From Leisingera sp. SS27 (GTDB lineage: Bacteria > Pseudomonadota > Alphaproteobacteria > Rhodobacterales > Rhodobacteraceae), in the NCBI RefSeq assembly GCF_028368855.1, contig NZ_JAQNCY010000012.1, positions 62,001-126,000 of the forward strand: DNA of 64,000 nt, written 5' to 3'. Shown here piece after piece: positions 52,422-62,467 of the stretch. The first letter of the stretch is position 1; each line of letters opens with the position of its first letter. The notes below the pieces were generated by a model. It did not search any database. It saw only the letters and a program-made list of their open reading frames with translations, and had not been told where the DNA came from. Made by a program: the position numbers and the translations under genes.

Positions 52422-52904
52422 ATGGCAGCACGTTGGATGATCTGGGGCGCGGCGCTTTCCTTCCTGGCGGACCAGGCCAGCAAGTACCTGGTGGTCCACT
52501 GGATGGGGCTTGATCAGCGCCACCGGATCGACGTGCTGCCGCCGTTTCTCAACTTTCGATACGGCGAGAACACCGGCATCAACTTTGGCCTGTTTGGTGG
52601 CGGCGACGAAGCTGCGCGCTGGATCCTGATCGGGCTTTCGGTGGTGATCTGCATTGCACTGGCCGTCTGGATTCACCGGGCGCAGAAAGCGTCATGGGGA
52701 ATGCAGCTGTCAGCCGGGCTTGTGATCGGCGGCGCGCTGGGCAATGTCGCGGACCGGCTTTTGTACGGCTACGTTCTCGATTTCCTTAACACATCCTGCT
52801 GCGGAATTCAGAACCCGTTTGTGTTCAATGTGGCGGATATTTTCATTTTTGGCGGCGCCGCCGGGCTGATCTTCTTTGACGGGCGCAGCAAAAAGCCTGC
52901 GTAG
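52422..52904 (+). CDS. lspA: Lipoprotein signal peptidase (signal peptidase II)
   Basis: LspA (160 aa) cleaves prolipoproteins in the inner membrane. Four TM helices are present. Catalytic aspartates are seen in GNVADRLLYGYVLDFL (about 106-121), and NTGINFGLFGGGDE is the family's conserved NxGxxF box. It follows purH by 16 bp and precedes the DUF3035 lipoprotein, which is a likely substrate. Confidence 0.96.
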   Translation: MAARWMIWGAALSFLADQASKYLVVHWMGLDQRHRIDVLPPFLNFRYGENTGINFGLFGGGDEAARWILIGLSVVICIALAVWIHRAQKASWGMQLSAGLVIGGALGNVADRLLYGYVLDFLNTSCCGIQNPFVFNVADIFIFGGAAGLIFFDGRSKKPA

Positions 52905-52959
52905 ACCTCGCCAGGCAATTGCGTTAAAAGCGCTGGGAAACAGGCAGGAGTTTGGGGCA

Positions 52960-53481
52960 ATGCGGATCCCGTTCGGAGTGATCGTTCTGGCAGGCGCGCT
53001 GGCAGTGTCCGGCTGTGCGCAAAAGGGGCTGCGCGTCCTGCAAAAACCAGGGTCCGGCCCGGATGAGTTTTTGATCCTGCCGTCCAAGCCTCTGAGCACA
53101 CCGGACAGTTATGCGGCCCTGCCTGCACCGACCCCCGGCGGCAGCAACCTGACCGACCCCAATCCGAGCGCTGACGCTGTCGCTGCTCTGGGCGGGAAGC
53201 CAGGAGCGCTTGTTCCTGCTGTCGGCGTGCCGTCAGGCGATGCAGCGCTGGTCACCGCTTCCAGCCGGTATGGGGTTGAGCAGGGAGTGCGGGAGACGCT
53301 GGCCTCGGAAGATGCTAAATTCCGCCACCGCAACCGCCACCTGGGCCGGATCAAGATCGTGCCGGTGGACCGTTACGAGCAACTGTACCGCAAGCAAAGC
53401 ATTGACCCGTTTGCCGTGAGCGACCAGTTCCGCAAGGCGGGGGCGTCAACACCATCTTCTCCGCCTGAAGAAGAGTCCTGA
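52960..53481 (+). CDS. DUF3035 lipoprotein
   Basis: The 173-aa product has a lipobox (LAVSGCAQ, Cys19) after a short signal peptide. A low-complexity, proline-rich mature part follows, with a charged segment KFRHRNRHLGRIKIVPVDRY. DUF3035 proteins are found beside lspA and the M16 peptidase pair in roseobacters; their function is unknown. It begins 56 bp after lspA and ends 175 bp before the first M16 gene. Confidence 0.82.
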   Translation: MRIPFGVIVLAGALAVSGCAQKGLRVLQKPGSGPDEFLILPSKPLSTPDSYAALPAPTPGGSNLTDPNPSADAVAALGGKPGALVPAVGVPSGDAALVTASSRYGVEQGVRETLASEDAKFRHRNRHLGRIKIVPVDRYEQLYRKQSIDPFAVSDQFRKAGASTPSSPPEEES

Positions 53482-53656
53482 ACGCTCACTTTTCCGCCAG
53501 CCAATCTTGCATGATGCCAGCGGCAGCGTAGGTTGACAGCAGTCTTTCTGCTGGCAATGGGCGGCGAATTGTGGCTGCATTGATCAAAATGAACAAACGA
53601 GCAGTAACCGCATCATGCCAGGCAAGGGCAAAGGTGCAGAAATTGGAGGATGCCAG

Positions 53657-55000
53657 ATGATCCAGAGGATCACATTGGCCGCCGCGGCGCTGAGCGCTGC
53701 CTTGTCCGCTCCGGTGCGGGCTGAGGATGAGGCCGTGACCGCGTTTACCTTGGGCAATGGCATGGACGTGGTGGTGATCGAGGATCACCGCGCGCCGGTG
53801 GTTCAGCAAATGGTCTGGTACCGGGCAGGATCCGCGGATGAGCCGCCGGGCCAGTCCGGCGTGGCTCATTTTTTGGAGCACCTCCTGTTCAAGGGCACAG
53901 ATAAGCTGGCACCGGGTGAGCTGTCGGCCACCGTGCGCGCCAATGGCGGTCAGGACAATGCCTTCACGAGCTACGATTACACTGCCTACTTCCAGCGTGT
54001 AGCCGCCGACCGGCTGGAACTGATGATGCAGATGGAAAGCGACCGGATGACCAACCTCCGCCTCAGCGAGGCAGACATTGCCACCGAGCGTGAGGTTATT
54101 CTGGAAGAGCGCAACCAGCGCACCGACAACGATCCAGTTGCACTGTTCCGCGAACAGCTGCGTGCAGTGCAGTACCTGAACCACCGTTACGGCCAGCCGG
54201 TGATCGGATGGCGGCATGAGATGGAAAGCCTCGATATGGAGGACGCACTGTCGTTCTATCGCACCTATTATGCCCCCAATAACGCCATCCTGGTGGTGTC
54301 CGGCGATGTGCAGCCCGATGAAGTGAAGGCACTGGCGGAAGAATACTACGGCGTGATCCCGGCCAACCCTGATCTGCCGGAACGTTTCCGGAGCCAGGAA
54401 CCGCCTCAGACAGCCGCCCGCCGGGTAGCATTCGAAGATCCGCGCGTGGCACAGCCTTATGTTCAGCGCTCCTATCTGGCGCCGGAGCGGGATAGCGGAG
54501 ATCAGCAGAAGGCTGCGGCGCTTTACCTGCTGGCTCAGCTTCTGGGCGGCGGCAATACCTCTTTCCTTGCGAATGCTCTGCAATTTGATCAGCAGGTCGC
54601 GGTCTACACTGGTGCCTTCTATTCCGGCAGCACGCTTGACGACACCTCGTTCACACTGCTGATCGTGCCTGCCGAAGGCTTTGGCATGGAACAGGCCGAG
54701 GTGGCACTGAACACTACCATCGCCCGTTTCCTGGAAGAGGGCGTGGACGAGGCCCAACTGGAGCGGATAAAGCTGCAATTGCGCGCCGCCGAAATCTATG
54801 ATCGCGACAACGTGAATGGCATCGCCAACCGTTATGGCCAGGCGCTCAGCATCGGGTTGACGGTAAAGGATGTGCAGGATTGGCCGAAGATCCTGCAATC
54901 AGTCACCGCGGATGAGATCATTGCCGCTGCGAATGAAGTTCTGCGCCCTGAAACATCGGTGACAGGCTGGATGACGCGCAGCCAGGAGGTGACCCAATGA
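53657..55000 (+). CDS. M16 family zinc peptidase (catalytic subunit type)
   Basis: The 447-aa protein has a signal peptide ([17 protein letters not shown], residues 6-22). The inverted zinc site is [10 protein letters not shown] (HxxEH, about 75-79), with the downstream Glu in [12 protein letters not shown]. It is related to pitrilysin/PqqL and the mitochondrial processing peptidase beta subunit. It is predicted periplasmic. The next gene overlaps it by 4 bp and lacks the zinc motif, so the two probably form a heterodimer. Confidence 0.92.
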   Translation: MIQRITLAAAALSAALSAPVRAEDEAVTAFTLGNGMDVVVIEDHRAPVVQQMVWYRAGSADEPPGQSGVAHFLEHLLFKGTDKLAPGELSATVRANGGQDNAFTSYDYTAYFQRVAADRLELMMQMESDRMTNLRLSEADIATEREVILEERNQRTDNDPVALFREQLRAVQYLNHRYGQPVIGWRHEMESLDMEDALSFYRTYYAPNNAILVVSGDVQPDEVKALAEEYYGVIPANPDLPERFRSQEPPQTAARRVAFEDPRVAQPYVQRSYLAPERDSGDQQKAAALYLLAQLLGGGNTSFLANALQFDQQVAVYTGAFYSGSTLDDTSFTLLIVPAEGFGMEQAEVALNTTIARFLEEGVDEAQLERIKLQLRAAEIYDRDNVNGIANRYGQALSIGLTVKDVQDWPKILQSVTADEIIAAANEVLRPETSVTGWMTRSQEVTQ

Positions 55001-56316
55001 GCTTGCTGAAATACATGGCTGCGGCTTTGGTGGCTTGCTTTATGGCGCTGCCTGCCTGGGCAGAAATCAAGATCCAGGAAGTGGTCTCGCCCGGCGGCAT
55101 CACTGCTTGGCTGGTAGAGGATCACTCAATACCGTTTTCTGCGCTTGAGTTGCGTTTCCGCGGCGGCACCTCTCTGGACGCGCCAGGTAAGCGTGGCGGG
55201 GTATATCTAATGACAGGCTTGCTGGAGGAAGGCTCGGGCGATCTGCGCGCACAGGACTACGCGCGGGAGCTGGAATCCCTTGCCGCTGACTTCAGCTATG
55301 ATGCAGACAAGGATTCGGTCTCGATCTCTGCCCGCTTCCTGACTGAGAACCGCGATTCTGCCATTGCGCTGCTGCGCCAGACCTTGTTTGAGCCGCGGTT
55401 TGATCAGGATGCGTTGGACCGGGTGCGGGCCCAGGTGCTGGCCGGGCTGCGCTCCGACGCCAAGAATCCAAATAATATTGCCGGTTTGGCCTTTGCCAAA
55501 ATGGCCTACGGTGATCACCCCTACGGCAGTGATGGGAAGGGCACGCTGGACTCGGTTGCCGGGCTCAGCCGCCAGGACATTTTCGGTGCTTATGAGGCGG
55601 TTTTCGCCCGTGACCGACTGTACGTCAGCGCGGTGGGCGACATCACGGCAGATGAGCTGGGCGGTTTGCTGGACGGTCTTCTGGGGGCGCTGCCGGAAAA
55701 GGGCGCGCCAATTCCAGGCCCGGCCGACGTGACGATTGAGGGCGGCGTGACTGTTGTCGAGTTCGAAACACCGCAATCAGTTGCGCTGTTTGGCCAAAAG
55801 GGCATCGAACGCGAACACCCGGATTTCTTCACTGCTTACGTGATGAACCAGATTTTGGGCGGGGGCTCTTTTGAAACCCGGCTGATGACTGAAGTGCGCG
55901 AGAAGCGCGGGCTGACCTACGGGGTTTATTCCTACCTGGTCCCGCGGGATCTCGCTGCGGTCTACATGGGTTCGGTGGCTTCCGCCAATGGCAAGATGGC
56001 AGAGGCAGTGGAGGTTATCCGCAATGAGTGGCGCCGCATGGCCGGGGAAGGCGTGACGGAGAAGGAGCTGAAGGATGCCCAGACCTACCTGACCGGCGCC
56101 TATCCGCTGCGGTTTGACGGCAACAGCCGCATCGCCTCGATCTTGGCGGGAATGCAGATGGATGGTTTGCCGATCAGCTATGTGGAAACACGCAATGACC
56201 GCATCAACGCTGTCACCCTGGAAGATGTGAAGCGCTTTGCGGCGGAGTTTCTGGATCCTGACGGCCTGCACTTCACCATCGCGGGCCGCCCTGAAGGTTT
56301 GGGAACCACCAACTGA
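54997..56316 (+). CDS. M16 family peptidase-like protein lacking HxxEH
   Basis: The 439-aa product has a signal peptide (AAALVACFMALPAWAE). At the position of the zinc site it reads RGGVYLMTGLLEEGSGDL, with no HxxEH. The R/Y pair expected in non-catalytic partners is in EVREKRGLTYGVYSYLVPRD near residue 300. It is thus the non-catalytic subunit, as in MPP alpha/beta or the known bacterial M16 heterodimers. Its start overlaps the first M16 gene by 4 bp. Confidence 0.9.
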   Translation: MSLLKYMAAALVACFMALPAWAEIKIQEVVSPGGITAWLVEDHSIPFSALELRFRGGTSLDAPGKRGGVYLMTGLLEEGSGDLRAQDYARELESLAADFSYDADKDSVSISARFLTENRDSAIALLRQTLFEPRFDQDALDRVRAQVLAGLRSDAKNPNNIAGLAFAKMAYGDHPYGSDGKGTLDSVAGLSRQDIFGAYEAVFARDRLYVSAVGDITADELGGLLDGLLGALPEKGAPIPGPADVTIEGGVTVVEFETPQSVALFGQKGIEREHPDFFTAYVMNQILGGGSFETRLMTEVREKRGLTYGVYSYLVPRDLAAVYMGSVASANGKMAEAVEVIRNEWRRMAGEGVTEKELKDAQTYLTGAYPLRFDGNSRIASILAGMQMDGLPISYVETRNDRINAVTLEDVKRFAAEFLDPDGLHFTIAGRPEGLGTTN

Positions 56317-56484
56317 TCCGGGGCAGGCGCCCGCTGCTCGGCGCCTGCGGCCGGTGGTTAGCACGCGGCCGCCCACGGCGGCAGCGTGATGCCGCTTTCC
56401 CTTTCATTTTGCCTGAAACTCCTGTAAGGGCGGGCCTGTCTGAGACGATGTGCCAGGGCCCCGGCACGCGAAAGAAAGATAGAT

Positions 56485-56561
56485 GGGGCCGGCGGCAATG
56501 GGGCCGCCACGCAAACGGGAGACCCGGAGGGCCGGGAGTGCTCCCAATTAGGATACGCTAG
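56485..56561 (+). promoter_or_regulatory. pnp 5' leader with stem-loops
   Basis: Upstream of the pnp ATG lie GGCGGC/GCCGCC (56491-56508), CCCGG/CCGGG (56523-56536) and an overlapping GGGAG/CTCCC (56534-56545) stem. In many bacteria PNPase cleaves or binds its own structured leader to control expression. The hairpins are seen; the regulation is inferred by analogy. Confidence 0.5.
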
Positions 56562-58706
56562 ATGTTTAACGTTTCGAAAAAATCGATGCAGTGGGGCGAA
56601 GAGACGCTCACACTGGAAACCGGCAAGGTTGCCCGCCAGGCGGATGGCTCCGTGATTGCCACTCTGGGCGAAACCTCGGTCATGGCCAACGTGACCTTTG
56701 CCCGTCAGCAGAAGCCCGGCCAGGACTTCTTCCCGCTGACCGTGCACTACCAGGAAAAATACTATGCCGCGGGCAAGGTGCCCGGCGGCTTCTTCAAGCG
56801 CGAAGCGCGCCCGACCGAAAAAGAAACTCTGACCGCGCGTCTGATCGACCGTCCGATCCGCCCGCTGTTCGTCCCCGGCTTCAAAAACGAAGTTCTGGTG
56901 ATGTGCACCGTGCTGAGCCACGATCTGGTCAATGATCCGGACATGGTTGCAATGATCGCGGCTTCGGCTGCACTGACCTTGTCCGGCGCACCGTTCATGG
57001 GTCCGATCGCAGGCTGCCGCGTTGGTTTCGAGGATGGCGAATACGTCCTGAACCCGACCGTCGACGACATGCAGGACCTGCGCCTGAACCCGGAACAGCG
57101 CCTGGATCTGGTTGTTGCCGGCACCAAAGACGCCGTGATGATGGTGGAATCGGAAGCTTACGAACTGTCCGAAGCAGAAATGCTGGGTGCAGTGAAGTTT
57201 GCCCACGAGCAGATTCAGCCGGTGATCGACTTGATCATCTCGCTTGCCGAAGAAGCCGCAAACGAGCCGTTCGACTTCACTCCGCCGGATTACTCCGAGC
57301 TGTATGAAGCCGTGAAGGCTGCCGGTGAAACTGAGATGCGCGCCGCATTTGCGATCAGCGACAAGCAGGAGCGCACCGCCGCTGTTGCCGCAGCCCGTGA
57401 GACCATCAAGGGTGCTCTGACCGAAGAGCAGCTGGAAGATGCCAACTTGGGTTCCGCGCTGAAAAAGCTGGAAGCCGGCATCCTGCGCGGCGACGTTGTC
57501 AAAACCGGCAAGCGGATCGACGGCCGCAAGACCGACGAGATCCGGGACATCGTGTCCGAAACCGGCCTTCTGCCGCGGACCCACGGTTCTGCTCTGTTCA
57601 CCCGCGGTGAAACCCAGGGTCTCGTTGTGACCACTCTGGGCACCGGCGACGACGAGCAGTTCATTGATGCGCTGCACGGCAACTTCAAATCCAACTTCCT
57701 GCTGCACTACAACTTCCCGCCGTACTCGGTTGGTGAAGTGGGCCGTGTCGGTTCCCCGGGCCGTCGCGAAATCGGCCACGGCAAGCTGGCTTGGCGTGCG
57801 CTGCAGGCGGTTCTGCCCGCGGCAACCGACTTCCCCTACACCATCCGCGTTGTCTCCGAGATCACCGAATCGAACGGTTCGTCCTCGATGGCATCGGTCT
57901 GCGGCGGCTCGCTGTCGATGATGGACGCAGGCGTGCCGCTGAAAGCTCCGGTTGCCGGCGTTGCGATGGGCCTGATCCTGGAAGACGACGGTTCCTATGC
58001 GATCCTGTCCGACATTCTGGGTGACGAAGACCACCTGGGCGACATGGACTTCAAGGTGGCAGGTACCGAAAACGGCATCACCTCGCTGCAGATGGACATC
58101 AAGGTTGCCGGCATCACGCCCGAGATCATGGAGAAAGCCCTGGCGCAAGCCAAAGACGGCCGTATCCACATTCTGGGTGAAATGGCGAAAGCTCTGACCG
58201 AAGCGTCCGAGTTCTCGGTCCACGCTCCGCGCATCGAGACCATGCAGATCCCGACCGACAAGATCCGCGAAGTGATCGGTTCCGGCGGCAAGGTGATCCG
58301 CGAGATCGTCGAAGTGTCGGGTGCCAAGGTCGACATCAACGACGATGGCGTGATCAAGATCGCCAGCCCGAACGGCGAGGCCATCAAGAAGGCCTACGAC
58401 ATGATCTATTCGATCGTGGCAGAACCGGAAGAAGGCCAGATCTACACCGGCAAGGTCGTGAAGATCGTCGACTTCGGTGCCTTCGTGAACTTCTTTGGCA
58501 AGCGCGACGGCCTGGTGCACGTGTCCCAGATCGAAAACCGCCGCCTGAACCATCCGTCAGACGTTCTGAAGGAAGGCCAGGAAGTGAAGGTTAAGCTGCT
58601 GGGCTTTGACGACCGCGGCAAGGTTCGCCTGTCGATGAAGATTGTCGATCAGGAAACCGGCGAGGAAATCCAGCCGGAGAAGAAAGAAAAGGCAGAGCAG
58701 GACTAA
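56562..58706 (+). CDS. pnp: Polyribonucleotide nucleotidyltransferase (PNPase)
   Basis: PNPase (714 aa) is a phosphorolytic 3'-5' exoribonuclease of the degradosome. It has two RNase PH-like cores separated by a helical region (about residues 240-310). The second core is active, with [20 protein letters not shown] and [23 protein letters not shown] domain ([20 protein letters not shown]) and a C-terminal S1 domain ([20 protein letters not shown]) follow. Length is normal. rpsO does not precede it, unlike the classic arrangement. An AGGA lies 11 bp before the ATG. Confidence 0.98.
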   Translation: MFNVSKKSMQWGEETLTLETGKVARQADGSVIATLGETSVMANVTFARQQKPGQDFFPLTVHYQEKYYAAGKVPGGFFKREARPTEKETLTARLIDRPIRPLFVPGFKNEVLVMCTVLSHDLVNDPDMVAMIAASAALTLSGAPFMGPIAGCRVGFEDGEYVLNPTVDDMQDLRLNPEQRLDLVVAGTKDAVMMVESEAYELSEAEMLGAVKFAHEQIQPVIDLIISLAEEAANEPFDFTPPDYSELYEAVKAAGETEMRAAFAISDKQERTAAVAAARETIKGALTEEQLEDANLGSALKKLEAGILRGDVVKTGKRIDGRKTDEIRDIVSETGLLPRTHGSALFTRGETQGLVVTTLGTGDDEQFIDALHGNFKSNFLLHYNFPPYSVGEVGRVGSPGRREIGHGKLAWRALQAVLPAATDFPYTIRVVSEITESNGSSSMASVCGGSLSMMDAGVPLKAPVAGVAMGLILEDDGSYAILSDILGDEDHLGDMDFKVAGTENGITSLQMDIKVAGITPEIMEKALAQAKDGRIHILGEMAKALTEASEFSVHAPRIETMQIPTDKIREVIGSGGKVIREIVEVSGAKVDINDDGVIKIASPNGEAIKKAYDMIYSIVAEPEEGQIYTGKVVKIVDFGAFVNFFGKRDGLVHVSQIENRRLNHPSDVLKEGQEVKVKLLGFDDRGKVRLSMKIVDQETGEEIQPEKKEKAEQD

Positions 58707-58729
58707 TCCCTCTCTGACCGAACACAAAC

Positions 58730-58762
58730 AGCCCGGGGCGCGCATGAGCCGTGCCCCGGGCT
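58730..58762 (+). terminator. Hairpin after pnp
   Basis: A 10-bp perfect stem (AGCCCGGGGC / GCCCCGGGCT, 13-nt loop) begins 24 bp after the pnp stop. The following ACTCAATTT is a weak U-tract, so termination is probable but not strong. Confidence 0.65.
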
Positions 58763-58785
58763 ACTCAATTTAAGCCGGGACGCTC

Positions 58786-59664
58786 ATGGACCAGCCTTTG
58801 AATTCCCGAATTTCCATTATCACGGTCACCTATAATTCCTCGGTGATTGTTGAGGGTTTGCTGCGCTCCATTCCGTCCGGGGTTCCCGTCATTCTCGTCG
58901 ACAATGCGTCACGCGACGCGGATGTTACCCGGACCCTGGCCGCAGACCATGGGGCCCGCTTTTTTGCCAACTCCGAAAACCTGGGTTTCGGGCGTGCCTG
59001 CAATCAGGGTGCGGCGCAGGCCGAGACGGAGTTCCTGTTTTTTGTGAACCCGGATGCCGAGCTTTTCCCGGATACGTTGGAGCACCTGCTGGCTGCCGCG
59101 GATGCCCATCCTGACGCTTCTGCCTTTAACACCCGAATCGTCAAAGGCAATGGGTCACTGTTCTTCAAACGCCGCAGCAAGCTGATCCCGAAATCGCTCT
59201 GGCTCGGCCGTGATGCCGCCAATCAGGATGGCGAGGTTCCGGTCCTGTCCGGCGGCGCTCTGCTTGTCCGCACGGCCGCTTTTGACAAAGTTGGGGGCTT
59301 TGATCCCAAGATTTTTCTTTTCCACGAGGATGATGATCTCAGTCTGCGACTGAAGGAGCACTGTGGACCGCTTCGTTATGCCTTTGATGCAAAGGTCCGG
59401 CACCTATTGGGGCATTCCACCGAGCGCACTGCAAATACCGCTGCGCTTAAGGCTTGGTACATGGGGCAGTCGCGTGTTTACGCTGCTCGTAAGCACGGCC
59501 AGTCTTTTGGTTACTTGCGGGCATTGGGAGAGGCCATCCTCCAGCTCATATCGCCGCTAAACCTGCTGTCTGCACGCAAGCGATTAAAAAACTGGTACTA
59601 TTTCCAGGCCATTCTCAGCAGCAGAGGGCAGCTAAGTGCGGACCGCCTGCCTCCATGGCAATAG
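58786..59664 (+). CDS. Glycosyltransferase family 2
   Basis: The 292-aa GT-A enzyme shows SIITVTYNSSVIVEGLLRSI (residues 10-29), VDNASRDADVTRTLAADHG, the DxD-type FFVNPDAELFPDTLEHLLAA and GGALLVRTAAFDKVGGFDPK with FLFHEDDDLSLRLKEH. It resembles rhamnosyltransferases that build surface polysaccharide. It has no TM helix. It starts the polysaccharide segment right after pnp, and RgpF-like and ATP-grasp genes follow on the same strand. Confidence 0.9.
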   Translation: MDQPLNSRISIITVTYNSSVIVEGLLRSIPSGVPVILVDNASRDADVTRTLAADHGARFFANSENLGFGRACNQGAAQAETEFLFFVNPDAELFPDTLEHLLAAADAHPDASAFNTRIVKGNGSLFFKRRSKLIPKSLWLGRDAANQDGEVPVLSGGALLVRTAAFDKVGGFDPKIFLFHEDDDLSLRLKEHCGPLRYAFDAKVRHLLGHSTERTANTAALKAWYMGQSRVYAARKHGQSFGYLRALGEAILQLISPLNLLSARKRLKNWYYFQAILSSRGQLSADRLPPWQ

Positions 59665-59710
59665 TCTCGCTCTTTGTCTAATCTGCACACCAAGCGAATA
59701 AGGTTAACCT

Positions 59711-60874
59711 ATGAAATTGCCACCGTTCTGGAAAGTTACTCGAGAGCTAAAGCGCCCTTTCCAGCAATTGAGGATGCTGCCCAGCAGGGTGGGAACCTTT
59801 TTGTTTGGCCAACACTACTATGACAGAGTTCTGGCTCGCCAAACCCGTTGCCGCAATGGGAACCTTCAGTCGGGACCGAAGGTGGCGATCTACCTGATCT
59901 TTCCACAAAGCGGATTGCTTGCCTCTCACCTTACTGCGCTAGGTTATCTGAGGTCCAAGGGATACACGACTATCGTCGTTTCCAACATCCCATTGATTGA
60001 GGGTGAATTCGACAGACTTAAGGACCTTTGCTGGCAGTTCATTGAAAGACCAAACTTTGGCTATGACTTTGGTGGCTACCGCGATGGTGTCATGAAAGCG
60101 CTGGAGACGCCGGGACATATAGAGAGGTTGGTGCTGTTGAATGATTCTGCGTGGTTTCCATTGCCAGGATCCATTGATTGGCTGGAGCAAGCGGAACAAA
60201 GGCAACTCGACTTTGTCGGTGCGGCCAGCAACTTTGGCCATCCCAGAGTGGATGCCAAGGACTTCAAAAGTATCCAGTGGAATTATTCTACAAGCCACAA
60301 GAATTTCCACTACTGTTCATATGCGCTGATGTTTTCTGAGCGCATTGTAAGTGATTGCCGGTTTTATAAATTCTGGAAGCGGTTCCCTCTTACGAATAAC
60401 AAGAAAGTCACAGTGCGGCGGGGAGAAATCGGCCTTAGCCAATGGGTGATCTCGCACGGATTCACCCATGGGTCGACGCTGGAGTTAGGTAATCTCGACA
60501 GAGAAATTGCCGGCTTGAGCGAACAGGAAGTTAGAAAAGCGGCCGAGCAAACAGTTATCCCGGAACGACCCCGGTTGCTGGAGTTGAAGGAGCAATTGCT
60601 GACAAGCGGCGCTTCTTCCGAAGACTTTAGGGATTTCATCCTGACGGCGGTTTCTTCCCAGGGTGTCAGTTATGCGCTGCCCGCACTGATGCATGAGCGG
60701 GAGGGTTTTGCATTTCTGAAGAAGTCACCTTGCTGGCTAAACGACCGGGCCTACGAGCTTACAGTCGATTTCGCCAAGGGGCTGGATGGCGAACTTGGGC
60801 CAGTTATAGTAAGAGAAGCAGCAGAATTGCGTCGACAGCGCCAGTTGGATCCTGTTCTGCAGGCGACCGGTTAA
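59711..60874 (+). CDS. Rhamnan-synthesis protein F (RgpF)-like protein
   Basis: The 387-aa protein has the RgpF marks NFGYDFGGYRDGVMKALE (about 115-132) and ERLVLLNDSAWFPLPGSIDW just after, plus an N-terminal QHYYDRVLARQTR. These proteins act in polysaccharide assembly, as glycosyltransferases or related enzymes. The gene has a lower GC content than the housekeeping part, which fits a transferred surface-polysaccharide cassette. It lies 46 bp after the GT2 gene. Confidence 0.82.
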   Translation: MKLPPFWKVTRELKRPFQQLRMLPSRVGTFLFGQHYYDRVLARQTRCRNGNLQSGPKVAIYLIFPQSGLLASHLTALGYLRSKGYTTIVVSNIPLIEGEFDRLKDLCWQFIERPNFGYDFGGYRDGVMKALETPGHIERLVLLNDSAWFPLPGSIDWLEQAEQRQLDFVGAASNFGHPRVDAKDFKSIQWNYSTSHKNFHYCSYALMFSERIVSDCRFYKFWKRFPLTNNKKVTVRRGEIGLSQWVISHGFTHGSTLELGNLDREIAGLSEQEVRKAAEQTVIPERPRLLELKEQLLTSGASSEDFRDFILTAVSSQGVSYALPALMHEREGFAFLKKSPCWLNDRAYELTVDFAKGLDGELGPVIVREAAELRRQRQLDPVLQATG

Positions 60875-61142
60875 AACAATGACCCAGTCATCAATGGTCA
60901 GACTGTTAAAGCTCTTCGGCGTCACCTCAACATTTGCCCCCCTTTTGACAGGTCGAGGCCCGCGAAAGGCTGTGCCCTCCAGGCCTGGTAAAAACTCGAA
61001 AGGAATTCCCCGGGTGACCTTAACCCTTTGGCATTGTCATGAACCTCGATGACGACCTTTGTGTTGAGAGATGCTAACTTTCTTTTGATTCTTCGGACAT
61101 AGAGGTTCTTTGAAATCTCCAAAAAAACATGAGATAGACTTG

Positions 61143-62264
61143 ATGCGTGTACTTCTTCTGGATGCTGCTTTTGCGGCAGAACCGATTCACCGCCACTTGA
61201 TCAGCCAAGGCCATGAAGTCTGGACAATCAGTAACCGGCCCCATGATTCTCTAGCGCTATCGTATCCAGATCAGTGGATCAGAGGGGACTACAGCGATGT
61301 CTCCCTCGTCCAGGATGAAGTTAATCGTCTGGGTATTCAGGCGGTGGTGCCGGGCTGTACTGATGTGTCGATGGAAACTTTCACCCAACTGCGACAGAGC
61401 GATTTTTATAGTTATCCATCGTCCGCTGACCAGATGCTGGGGAATAAAAGCCTATTTCGGGGGCTTTGTTCAGAGCTTGAGTTGCCCGCGCCGCAAGCCG
61501 TTGAATCGGACGCACTGCCTGAGGCCGGGTTACTGATCTGCAAGCCATGCGATAGTTTCAGCGGGCGCGGGGTGACGGTCTTCGATGCCGCTGACGGGGA
61601 AGCACGTGATCAGGCGATTGCCAGAGCCAAGGCAAACAGCCCCTCGGGAGAGGTGGTTTGCGAAACCTTTGTGCAAGGCCAGCTATATAGCTTTACGGCA
61701 TTCATTGAGCATGAGCAGGTCGTGAACGCCTTTGTGGTTCGAGAAGGGTCGCACTACGACCCCTTTGCCGTTGATACCTCGTATGTGGTGCATGATTTTT
61801 CTCCAGCATTGTATGCAAGCTGCAAAGCTGCGGTTGAGGCAGTGGCAGGGAAGCTGCAGCTATGTGACGGCCTCATACACACGCAATTCATTTCTGACGG
61901 AAACGAAATCGCGCTGATTGAGATGTCGCGCAGATGCCCGGGTGACCTTTATCCACTTCTTATTGAACACAGTACGGGTTTTCCCTTCGCTGCTTATTAT
62001 GTTTCATACTTTCTGGGGCAAGCTGGCCCTGCCTGGTCTTCTGAGATCCGCCCAGTGCTGCGGCATACCATCAAGCACCCCGGAGGGCGGCCCTTCCCGG
62101 GCTTTGGGCCTCTGCCCTGTGCGGGCCTCTTTGAACTGGTGCCCACAGTCAGAACAGGAGAGCAGCTTCCCGATTCACCTTCCACGCGGGTGGCCGTTTC
62201 ATTCTATGATCTCGCAGATGAACGTGCACTCCAAAGGACTTATACTCAACTGGCTCAATCGTAG
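61143..62264 (+). CDS. ATP-grasp domain protein
   Basis: The 373-aa protein starts MRVLLLDAAFAAEPIHRHLI with a preATP-grasp Rossmann-like domain. The ATP-grasp core has LICKPCDSFSGRGVTVFDAA (about 135-154) and CETFVQGQLYSFTAFIEHEQ, and the metal-binding ALIEMSRRCPGD (about 258-269). Such ligases join a carboxylate to an amine or thiol, and members in sugar clusters modify capsule or peptide-like side groups. The frame extends to a TTG at 61110; the ATG at 61143 fits the domain start. 268 bp separate it from RgpF. Confidence 0.85.
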   Translation: MRVLLLDAAFAAEPIHRHLISQGHEVWTISNRPHDSLALSYPDQWIRGDYSDVSLVQDEVNRLGIQAVVPGCTDVSMETFTQLRQSDFYSYPSSADQMLGNKSLFRGLCSELELPAPQAVESDALPEAGLLICKPCDSFSGRGVTVFDAADGEARDQAIARAKANSPSGEVVCETFVQGQLYSFTAFIEHEQVVNAFVVREGSHYDPFAVDTSYVVHDFSPALYASCKAAVEAVAGKLQLCDGLIHTQFISDGNEIALIEMSRRCPGDLYPLLIEHSTGFPFAAYYVSYFLGQAGPAWSSEIRPVLRHTIKHPGGRPFPGFGPLPCAGLFELVPTVRTGEQLPDSPSTRVAVSFYDLADERALQRTYTQLAQS

Positions 62265-62345
62265 CGGTTGCGTGGTTGAGACATGAGGCAGGGTTCGAAG
62301 ACCGGTTGCATGCTTAGATCGCCATATCGAGTTGCAATGAACCCG

Positions 62346-62370
62346 GTTCCTAGGCTATTCGCCTAAGAAC
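62346..62370. other. Imperfect hairpin between ATP-grasp and ABC genes
   Basis: GTTCCTAGGC and GCCTAAGAAC pair 9 of 10 bases with a 5-nt loop. No T-run follows, so its meaning is unclear. Confidence 0.3.
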
Positions 62371-62467
62371 TAAACTTGGTTGTTGCGTAAATGCACCCCT
62401 AGAACCTTGCAGCACTTCACTGAGAGGCGGCTGGCAGAGCGGATCCCAGGTCTGATCGCCAGTTGAA

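Noticed and set aside
56358-58553. 731-aa frame opposite pnp
   Set aside because: Another GC-driven antisense shadow. The composition (Asp, His, Gln, Val) is typical of the reverse of coding DNA.
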